A stretch of 64,000 bases of DNA from Zoogloea sp041911615 (GTDB lineage: Bacteria > Pseudomonadota > Gammaproteobacteria > Burkholderiales > Rhodocyclaceae): positions 22,032 through 86,031 of the forward strand of contig NZ_JAYROR010000001.1 of NCBI RefSeq assembly GCF_041911615.1, in the 5' to 3' direction. The notes below the pieces were generated by a model. It had not been told where the DNA came from and searched no databases. It was given only the letters and a program-made list of their open reading frames with translations. Numbering within the stretch: the first letter of the stretch is position 1; each line of letters begins with the position of its first letter. The translations under genes and the position numbers were made by a program. Shown piece after piece: positions 57,404 through 64,000 of the stretch.

Positions 57404-57416
57404 GGACGATCGAACG

Positions 57417-58547
<1,131 letters not shown>

Positions 58548-58558
58548 GGACGGCCACG

Positions 58559-59158
58559 ATGAGCTTCCACCGCTTCGACTACGACGTCATCGCCAACTGG
58601 ATCGAGCCGGGCGAACGCGTCCTCGACCTCGGCTGCGGCGACGGCAGCCTGCTGCGCTACCTCGGCGACGTGCGCCGGGTGCGCGGCTACGGCGTCGAGA
58701 ACAGCCCCGAGCGCGTCCTCGCCTGCGCGAAGAACGGCGTCAACGTCATCCAGATCGACATGGAGCAAGGCCTCGCCGGCTTCGACGACGGCTTCTTCGA
58801 CCACGTCATCATGAGCCTGTCGCTGCAGGCCATGCACAACACCCAGGGCATCCTGAAGGAGATGCTGCGGGTCGGCCACGAGGCCGTCGTCAGCTTCCCC
58901 AACTTCGCCTACTGGCGCCACCGCCAGTCGATCCTCAACGGGCGCATGCCGGTATCGAAGAACCTGCCCTACCAGTGGTACGACACGCCCAACGTGCGCT
59001 TCTTCACCATCGCCGACTTCGATGCCCTGTGCGAGCAGGAAGGCGTCGCGATCCGCGAGCGGCTGGCCTTCGACGAGGACAAGGTGATCGTCGAGGAGCC
59101 CAACTTCCTCGCCAGCGTCGCCCTCTACCGCCTCGCCCGCGCCGACGAAGCCCGCTGA
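58559..59158 (+). CDS. metW: Methionine biosynthesis protein MetW
   Basis: MetW partners MetX in methionine synthesis; in several bacteria MetX needs it for activity. The 199-residue protein has a SAM-methyltransferase fold with VLDLGCGDGSLLRYL (motif I) and SLSLQAMHNTQGILKEMLRVG. It is coupled to metX, 11 bp apart, and shares its riboswitch control. Confidence 0.96.
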   Translation: MSFHRFDYDVIANWIEPGERVLDLGCGDGSLLRYLGDVRRVRGYGVENSPERVLACAKNGVNVIQIDMEQGLAGFDDGFFDHVIMSLSLQAMHNTQGILKEMLRVGHEAVVSFPNFAYWRHRQSILNGRMPVSKNLPYQWYDTPNVRFFTIADFDALCEQEGVAIRERLAFDEDKVIVEEPNFLASVALYRLARADEAR

Positions 59159-59198
59159 CCATCCCCCGCCGACCTTTCCGCCCTTCCCGGAGACCACC

Positions 59199-60053
59199 AT
59201 GCCCACGCCGCAACCCGGCATCCTGCTGCCCCTCCCGCCCCTCTCCCGCTACCTCGTCTTCGCCCTCGAACCGGACACCGACGTCGCCGCCGGCCTCAAG
59301 GCGCTGCAGGACGTCGTCGACGGCGAACGCACCGTCGCCGGCATCGGCCAGGCCCCGCTCTCTGCAGTCGGCAAGAAGGCCGCCGGTCTCAAGCCCTTCC
59401 CGCCGCTCGCCGGCCCCGGCATCGACATCCCCTCGACGCCCGCCGCCCTGTGGCTGTGGCTGCGCGGCGAAGATCGCGGCGAACTGCTCAACCGCAGCCG
59501 CCACCTCGTCGCCGCCCTCGCCCCCGCCTTCGCGCTGCAGGAAGCCTGGGACGGTTTCAAGCACGACAGCGGCCGCGACCTCACCGGCTACGAAGACGGC
59601 ACCGAGAACCCCACTGGCGAGGCCGCGCTCGCCGCCGCCCACTCCGCCGACGGCGCCAGCCTCGTCGCGGTGCAGCGCTGGGTGCACGACTTCCGTCGCT
59701 ACGAGGCCATGCAGCCCGAGGAATGCGACGACTGCATCGGCCGCCGCCGCAGCGACAACGAGGAACTCGACGACGCCCCGGAATCCGCCCACGTCAAGCG
59801 CACCGCTCAGGAGAGCTTCAGCCCCGAGGCCTTCCTCGTGCGCCGCTCGATGCCCTGGGCCGACGGCATGGCCGGCGGCCTGATGTTCGTCGCCTTCGGC
59901 CACAGCCTCGACGCCTTCCAGGCCCAGATGCGCCGCATGGTCGGGCTCGAGGATGGCATCGTGGACGCCCTTTTCCGCTTTACCCGGCCGGTGTCCGGCG
60001 CCTACTTCTGGTGTCCTCCCCTCGAAGGCGGCAAGCTCCGGCTCCCCCTCTGA
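59199..60053 (+). CDS. DyP-type peroxidase
   Basis: Dye-decolorizing peroxidases are heme enzymes that use H2O2. The 284-residue protein has the GxxDG-type motif GYEDGTENP with the distal Asp, a candidate proximal heme His in AHVKRTAQESF, and a C-terminal FAFGHSLDAF-like segment (MFVAFGHSLDAFQ). It is short for the family, as in compact class B/P types. No Tat signal or encapsulin gene is seen, so it is cytosolic. The native substrate is unknown. It follows metW by 40 bp. Confidence 0.88.
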   Translation: MPTPQPGILLPLPPLSRYLVFALEPDTDVAAGLKALQDVVDGERTVAGIGQAPLSAVGKKAAGLKPFPPLAGPGIDIPSTPAALWLWLRGEDRGELLNRSRHLVAALAPAFALQEAWDGFKHDSGRDLTGYEDGTENPTGEAALAAAHSADGASLVAVQRWVHDFRRYEAMQPEECDDCIGRRRSDNEELDDAPESAHVKRTAQESFSPEAFLVRRSMPWADGMAGGLMFVAFGHSLDAFQAQMRRMVGLEDGIVDALFRFTRPVSGAYFWCPPLEGGKLRLPL

Positions 60054-60079
60054 GGCCGAGGCCACACCGTCCCGCCGCC

Positions 60080-60544
60080 ATGACCGACGCCCCGTCCCCC
60101 ACCACCGAATGGCAGATCTGGTTCGACGGCGCGGCCCTGCCCAATCCCGGCCGCATCGGGCTCGGCGTGGTGCTGCGGGGTCCGGCCGGCGAGCGGGCGG
60201 ACTTCTCGGGCCTGGCCGGCACGACCGGCTGCAACAACGAGGCCGAGCTACGCGCCCTCGGCAAGGCCCTCGACATGGCCGGCGCATCGGGCGCCCGTCA
60301 CCTGCTGATCCGCGGCGACAGCGACTTTGCGGTGCGCCACCTGCGCGGCGAAGCCCGCACCGCGGTGGCACACCTGGATCGACTGATCGGACAACTGCAG
60401 GTGCGCCTGGCCGCGTTCGCGTCGGTCCGCCTGGAATGGATTCCGCGCCACCGCAACCCCGACGCCGACCGGCTCTCCCGCGCCGCCCTCGGCCTGCCCG
60501 ACAAGCCGGCGCTACGCCCCGTCTCGCGGCGCCGCCGGCGCTAG
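60080..60544 (+). CDS. RNase HI-like protein
   Basis: The 154-residue protein has an RNase H fold with candidate catalytic acids in WFDGAALPNPG (Asp), NNEAEL (Glu), RGDSDFAV (Asp) and NPDADRLS (Asp). It differs from E. coli RNase HI (no basic handle is seen), so it belongs to the wider reverse-transcriptase-like RNase H group. It ends with five Arg. The last 33 bases overlap the 3' end of the convergent Gx-transporter gene. Degrading RNA in RNA-DNA hybrids is the likely role. Confidence 0.88.
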   Translation: MTDAPSPTTEWQIWFDGAALPNPGRIGLGVVLRGPAGERADFSGLAGTTGCNNEAELRALGKALDMAGASGARHLLIRGDSDFAVRHLRGEARTAVAHLDRLIGQLQVRLAAFASVRLEWIPRHRNPDADRLSRAALGLPDKPALRPVSRRRRR

Positions 60545-61060
60545 TTCGAGCGACAGCAGCCGTGCCGCCACGAGGCCATTGACCAGTCCGAACAGCGTGG
60601 CCGCCAGCGCGAACACCGGCACCAGGTAGAACACCCCGTCGTGGGGCACCAGCCACAGGCGCGCCACCACCAGCTGGCCGCCGATGTGGGCAAAAGCCGC
60701 CAGCACGCTCTGGCTCACCGACCCGAACCAGCGGCGCGGCAGATGCATCGCCGCCCCCAGCACGGCAAGGCTGGCGACCCCGCCGGCCAGGCTCAGGAAG
60801 AACCCCGGGGCGAGGAACTGCCCCAGCACCAGACTGCCCACCAGCACCCGCAAGAGCGCCACCCACGCCGCCTCGCGCCAGCCCCAGCGGGCCAGCACCA
60901 CCAGGGTCACGATGTTGGCGAGACCGGGCTTGACGCCCGGCAAGGGCAGCGGAATCGCCGCCTCGGCCACCGTCAGCACGATGGCCGCCGCGGCATGGCG
61001 CGCCACCCGGTGGTCGTCGGCGGTGGGGACGAGCCGCAGCTCAGTAGTTGAGGGAGTCAT
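60512..61060 (-). CDS. Gx transporter family membrane protein (Hpre_diP_synt_I-like)
   Basis: The 182-residue protein is very hydrophobic, with about five membrane segments and many GxxxG patterns. It resembles PF07456, called Gx transporter or heptaprenyl diphosphate synthase component I. The motif PLPLPGVKPGLANIVTL is the family's first block. It overlaps the NusG-domain-II gene by 20 bases, and the two belong together in many genomes. In the Listeria/Lactobacillus flavin electron-transport locus the EetB protein is, to my knowledge, of this family. The role here is not known. Confidence 0.8.
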   Translation of the reverse strand: MTPSTTELRLVPTADDHRVARHAAAAIVLTVAEAAIPLPLPGVKPGLANIVTLVVLARWGWREAAWVALLRVLVGSLVLGQFLAPGFFLSLAGGVASLAVLGAAMHLPRRWFGSVSQSVLAAFAHIGGQLVVARLWLVPHDGVFYLVPVFALAATLFGLVNGLVAARLLSLELAPAAPRDGA

Positions 61061-61448
61061 AGTCGGCCCGCTGCCCCGAAAGGGCCAGGCTCACCTGGTT
61101 GGGGGCGCAGATCGCCACCGCGCCGGCACTGGCCAGCCAGCCCTGGCGCACGCAGTATTGGCGCGGCCCCGGATCGCTCGCGACGCGGGCGCGGCCCGGC
61201 GCCACTTCGATGCGGGTGATGCCGAGCGGCCCGGGCACATCGACGATCCGCGGCGCGGTGAGCGCCACCTCGGCGAACACTTTGCCACCGGCCTTGATAA
61301 TCGCCTTGTCGGGGCGCCCACCCTGCCACAGGTGCAACGCCGCGCCGACGCTGAACATCAGCGCGGCCGCCAGCACGCCGAGGTCGCCCACCCGGAGATG
61401 GGCCGCCCAGGCCGCCAGCCAGCGCCGCGCCGCGCCGAGGCCAGTCAT
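61041..61448 (-). CDS. NusG domain II-containing membrane-anchored protein
   Basis: The 135-residue protein has one N-terminal membrane segment (GVLAAALMFSVGAALHLW) and a small beta domain with GKVFAEVALTAPRIVDVPGPLG and RVASDPGPRQYCVRQGW, typical of NusG domain II proteins. The domain should face the periplasm. EetA of the Gram-positive flavin electron-transport system is, as far as I recall, annotated the same way. It begins one base after the rapZ stop. Confidence 0.82.
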   Translation of the reverse strand: MTGLGAARRWLAAWAAHLRVGDLGVLAAALMFSVGAALHLWQGGRPDKAIIKAGGKVFAEVALTAPRIVDVPGPLGITRIEVAPGRARVASDPGPRQYCVRQGWLASAGAVAICAPNQVSLALSGQRADYDSLNY

Positions 61449-61449
61449 C

Positions 61450-62292
61450 TCAGGTCTTGAACGAACGGTGGCGCACCAGCACCCGGGCCGATTCGCGGAA
61501 CCGCTCGGCGAGCTTCTCGGCGATGTAGACCGAGCGGTGCTGGCCGCCGGTGCACCCGATGGCGACGGTGAGATAGCTGCGGTTGTCGTTGACGTACGAG
61601 GGCAGCCACTGGGCAACGAAACGGAAGATGTCGTCGGCCATCTGCCCGACCTCCGGCACCCGCTCGAGGAAATCGATCACCGGTTGATCGCGCCCGGTGA
61701 GCGGCCGCAGCACCGGGTCGTAGTACGGGTTGGGCAGGCAGCGCACATCGAACACCAGATCGGCGTCCATCGGAATGCCATGCTTGAAGCCGAAGGACTG
61801 GAACAGCAGCGTGATCTGGTCGCCCGCCTCGAGGCGCATGAAGCTCTTGACCCAGTTGCGCAGGGTGTTGGCCGACAGGTCGCTGGTGTCGATGCGGTGG
61901 CCGAGCTCGGAAATCAGCGCCAGCGCCTCGCGCTCGCGGGCGATCGCCTCGGCGAGGGTCACGGCGTCGTCCCCCAGCGGATGGCGACGGCGGGTCTCCG
62001 AGAAGCGGGCGATCAGGGTGTCGTCGCGGGCGTCGAGGAACAGGAAGCGCACGTCGCCGATCATCGCCCGCAGCGCCTCGACCTGCTGGGGCAGGGCCGC
62101 GATGCTGGCGCCGGAACGCACATCCACCGCCACCGCGATGCGCTGGTAGCCGGCACCCCGCAGGTGGGTGACGAGTTGCGGCAGCAGCGCCGAGGGCAGG
62201 TTGTCGACGACGTAGTGGCCGCAGTCCTCCATCACGTTGAGGGCGACGCTCTTGCCGGAGCCGGACAGACCGCTGATCAGAACGAGTTGCAT
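61450..62292 (-). CDS. rapZ: RNase adapter RapZ (nucleotide-binding)
   Basis: RapZ binds nucleotides and small RNAs and, in E. coli, directs RNase E to the sRNA GlmZ that controls glmS. The 280-residue protein has the P-loop ISGLSGSGKSVAL at 6-18, the Walker-B-like segment and a C-terminal half with IGCTGGQHRSVYIAE. The ATG at 62292 is chosen since the P-loop follows at once; an extension would add 31 unsupported residues. Its link to glmS here is unproven; GlmZ is an enterobacterial RNA. Confidence 0.94.
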   Translation of the reverse strand: MQLVLISGLSGSGKSVALNVMEDCGHYVVDNLPSALLPQLVTHLRGAGYQRIAVAVDVRSGASIAALPQQVEALRAMIGDVRFLFLDARDDTLIARFSETRRRHPLGDDAVTLAEAIAREREALALISELGHRIDTSDLSANTLRNWVKSFMRLEAGDQITLLFQSFGFKHGIPMDADLVFDVRCLPNPYYDPVLRPLTGRDQPVIDFLERVPEVGQMADDIFRFVAQWLPSYVNDNRSYLTVAIGCTGGQHRSVYIAEKLAERFRESARVLVRHRSFKT

Positions 62293-62438
62293 GGGGGTGA
62301 CCTGAATGGGGAAAACCGCGGACGCGATGATCGCGCTTGGGGCCGAGACAAAATGTCGCAGCTTTTTTTGGAAAAGCATAAACAAAGTCTGATCGGCGAA
62401 CTATCGGGATTTCCACAAAAAGATACGTTTTTGTTAAA

Positions 62439-63344
62439 TCATGTCGCGAACAGGCATTCTTCACGGCGACAGGCCACGCCGGCGCGAACGAGTTCGTCGA
62501 CCAGCCAGCCCGCCAGCGCATCCGGCGCGAGCCCGAGGAAGCGTCGGTTGGCTTCGCGGTACAGGGGCACCGTGTCGAGATAGGCCGGCAAGGTGTCGAG
62601 GGCGACCTCGCGGCGCTCGAGGAGCATGAAGGTGAAACAGGCGCGAATGGCGTTGCGGGCCATCCGCGCGCCGTCCTGCTCGAAGTAGTCGAGGCGCCGG
62701 AACGCGGCGGCAAGCGCTTCGTCCACCTCGACGAAGGGGGCGCCGTGGCCGGGGATCACGCAGCGCAGCGACAGGCGGCCGATGGCCTCGAGGGTCGCCC
62801 GCGCGGCGGCCAGCCCGGCACCGCTGCCGATCACCTCGGCGAACAGGATGCCGAAGCCGTCGCGCCACAGGGCATCGCCGGAAATCAGCAGCCCGGCGTC
62901 GGGCGCGTGGAAGACCAGCGCGTCCATGTCGTGGCCCGGCGCGGCCAGGGTACGCCATTCGAGTCCGCCCATCGGCAAGGTTTCGCCGGGCACCAGGGCG
63001 TGATCGGCCGCGAAGGCTTCAGCCTGCTGGGCGGCGGCCGTCAGCAGCAGCGCGTCCTCGTCCCAGGCGGCCACTGCGGCAGCGATGCCGTGGGGTACGC
63101 CGATCCGACAGCCGAAGGCACGCTGCACCGCGGCGTTGCCACCGATGTGGTCCGCGTGGGAATGGGTGTTGAGCAGGCTCACCAGACGCCGGCGGCCAAG
63201 CGCCTCGCGCAGCAGCGCGACGGTGTGGGCGGCGTGAGTGACGTAGCCGCTGTCGATCAGGGTCGCGACGTCGCCGTCGAACAACAGGATGTTGTTGGCC
63301 GACAGCCAGCCGCGCTCCAGCACCTGGATGCCGGGCGGCAGCAT
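62439..63344 (-). CDS. Metallo-beta-lactamase fold hydrolase
   Basis: The 301-residue protein has the metal motif NTHSHADHIGG (HxHxDH) and PGHDMDALVF, GDALW and PGHGAPF, the other ligand loops. The C-terminal 80 residues are helical. Such proteins hydrolyse thioesters, lactones or lipids; the substrate cannot be named. The ATG at 63344 starts the fold at once (MLPPGIQVLERGW). The gene follows the DUF1289 genes by seven bases. The 62293-62438 gap to rapZ is AT-rich and may hold the rapZ promoter, but no hexamer pair is convincing. Confidence 0.9.
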   Translation of the reverse strand: MLPPGIQVLERGWLSANNILLFDGDVATLIDSGYVTHAAHTVALLREALGRRRLVSLLNTHSHADHIGGNAAVQRAFGCRIGVPHGIAAAVAAWDEDALLLTAAAQQAEAFAADHALVPGETLPMGGLEWRTLAAPGHDMDALVFHAPDAGLLISGDALWRDGFGILFAEVIGSGAGLAAARATLEAIGRLSLRCVIPGHGAPFVEVDEALAAAFRRLDYFEQDGARMARNAIRACFTFMLLERREVALDTLPAYLDTVPLYREANRRFLGLAPDALAGWLVDELVRAGVACRREECLFAT

Positions 63345-63351
63345 CGCGCCC

Positions 63352-63528
63352 TCAGTCGGTGGCGCGAGCCTGTCCGTCGGCGGCAGGCGGCAGGCTTTCG
63401 GTGACGGCGTCGCTACCCACCGGGTCGGAATCGGTCTCGCCGAAGATCTCGTCGGCACTGCGACCGCAGCCGATGCAGTAGCCGTCCTGGATCTCGCAGA
63501 CACCGATGCAGGGGTTGTCGTCGCCCAT
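63352..63528 (-). CDS. DUF1289 family small Cys-rich protein (copy 1)
   Basis: The 58-residue product has the DUF1289 pattern CIGVCEIQDGYCIGCGRSADEI, with four Cys that could bind a metal. The acidic tail is not conserved in the second copy. It follows the other DUF1289 gene by 11 bases and precedes the hydrolase by seven. Function is unknown. Confidence 0.85.
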   Translation of the reverse strand: MGDDNPCIGVCEIQDGYCIGCGRSADEIFGETDSDPVGSDAVTESLPPAADGQARATD

Positions 63529-63539
63529 GGGTGGCGCCG

Positions 63540-63740
63540 TCACGCGCGGGCGGGCTGACGGCCCGCGGCGGGTTGGGCGGTCGTCTTGCGACGGGCGACC
63601 TCGGCGAGGATCTCGCGTTTGCGCGCGTCGTCGGCGCGGCTCCAGTCGGTGATTTCGGGGATGCTGCGGAAACAGCCTTCGCAGTAGCCGCTGGCCGGGT
63701 CGATGCGGCAGACGGAGGTGCAGGGGGATTGGATACTCAT
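63540..63740 (-). CDS. DUF1289 family small Cys-rich protein (copy 2)
   Basis: The 66-residue product has CTSVCRIDPASGYCEGCFRS followed by EITDWSRADDARKREILAEV, the full classic DUF1289 layout with four Cys and the Trp. A Lys/Arg-rich tail ends it. It is first in a DUF1289-DUF1289-hydrolase run. Confidence 0.88.
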   Translation of the reverse strand: MSIQSPCTSVCRIDPASGYCEGCFRSIPEITDWSRADDARKREILAEVARRKTTAQPAAGRQPARA

Positions 63741-63803
63741 GGGGCGCTGTCGGTGAGGGTGCCCAGCGCTCGTCGGCGCCGGGTCGGAATGGTCCCCTCA
63801 AGC

Positions 63804-64000
63804 TTAGCCGGCCTTGGTCCGCCGCGCCAGTACCGCCCGCGCCACCTTCGAGGCCGGCACGCGGCCCAGGCGTTCGCTGATCCAGCCGGCGGTATCCACC
63901 AGCCGCTCCAGGTCCACCCCGGTCTCGATGCCCAGCCCGTCGAGCAGGTACACCACGTCCTCGGTGGCCACGTTGCCCGAGGCGCCGGCCGCGTAGGGGC
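63804..64000 (-). CDS. mvaB: Hydroxymethylglutaryl-CoA lyase, C-terminal 65 residues (partial)
   Basis: HMG-CoA lyase splits HMG-CoA to acetoacetate and acetyl-CoA in leucine or isovalerate breakdown. Only the end is visible: PYAAGASGNVATEDVVYLLDGLGI is the Cys-loop-proximal block of the family, followed by ETGVDLERLV and the C-terminal helix. The stop is TAA at 63804-63806; the rest is beyond the window. Confidence 0.9.
   Translation of the reverse strand, partial: PYAAGASGNVATEDVVYLLDGLGIETGVDLERLVDTAGWISERLGRVPASKVARAVLARRTKAG

Noticed and set aside
57361..57416. In-frame TTG at 57402 as the metX start
   Set aside because: It lies at the end of the terminator T-tract and has no ribosome site; the ATG at 57417 fits the family start.

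Overview
The window is a GC-rich bacterial chromosome segment. Its gene content and order (pilMNOPQ-aroK-aroB-dgt-gltB-gltD, a MaoC-phosphate acetyltransferase fusion next to ackA, metX-metW, gshA-gshB of the ATP-grasp type, two DUF1289 genes) point to a betaproteobacterium of the Rhodocyclales, in the Azoarcus/Thauera/Aromatoleum neighbourhood. That placement is inferred from gene order and protein character, not from a database search. No rRNA, tRNA or CRISPR array was seen.

Layout. (1) 1-472 is the right end of a Tn7-like transposon: the first 119 codons of tnsA, a hairpin directly in front of its start codon, and three 20-bp TnsB-type repeats ending in the terminal TGT/ACA. It is inserted 25 bp beyond the stop codon of glmS, the classical attTn7 position. 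(2) 498-6634: glmS and glmU on the minus strand, and divergently a MaoC-Pta fusion plus ackA. (3) 6642-13267: an orphan type VI secretion cargo operon on the minus strand (VgrG, Tle3-type lipase, Tla3-type DUF2875 adaptor, PAAR tip). (4) 13587-22700: glutamate synthase (gltB, gltD), dgt, aroB and aroK. (5) 22734-29880: the type IV pilus assembly operon pilMNOPQ with a large Ig-like lipoprotein gene behind pilQ; ponA is divergent. (6) 32423-38450: cyaY, lptM-lysA and a two-gene RND efflux operon. (7) 38521-44248: a DnaQ/GIY-YIG fusion, a DUF3460 protein, spoT, rpoZ, gmk and yicC. (8) 44334-48779: a coupled Ser/Thr kinase, PP2C phosphatase, rph, rdgB and hemW run. (9) 48792-54647: an acetyltransferase, a solitary adenine-type DNA methyltransferase, gshA, gshB and apbE. 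(10) 54708-57240: a permease-less PTS (EIIA-Man, HPr, EI). (11) 57264-59158: a promoter, a SAM-II type riboswitch and an intrinsic terminator in front of metX-metW. (12) 59199-64000: DyP peroxidase, RNase HI-like protein, a Gx-transporter/NusG-domain-II pair, rapZ, a metallo-beta-lactamase fold hydrolase, two DUF1289 proteins and the 3' end of an HMG-CoA lyase gene.

Most operons are compact, with repeated 4-base ATGA/GTGA stop-start overlaps (pilM to pilQ, vgrG-tle3-tla3, kinase-phosphatase-rph, lptM-lysA, the RND pair, pta-ackA), which suggests translational coupling. The observations that most deserve follow-up are the Tn7-like element whose cargo lies outside the window, the SAM-II attenuator, the apparent lack of an immunity gene in the Tle3 cluster, the Ig-like lipoprotein in the pilus operon, the EetA/EetB-like pair and the solitary DNA methyltransferase.
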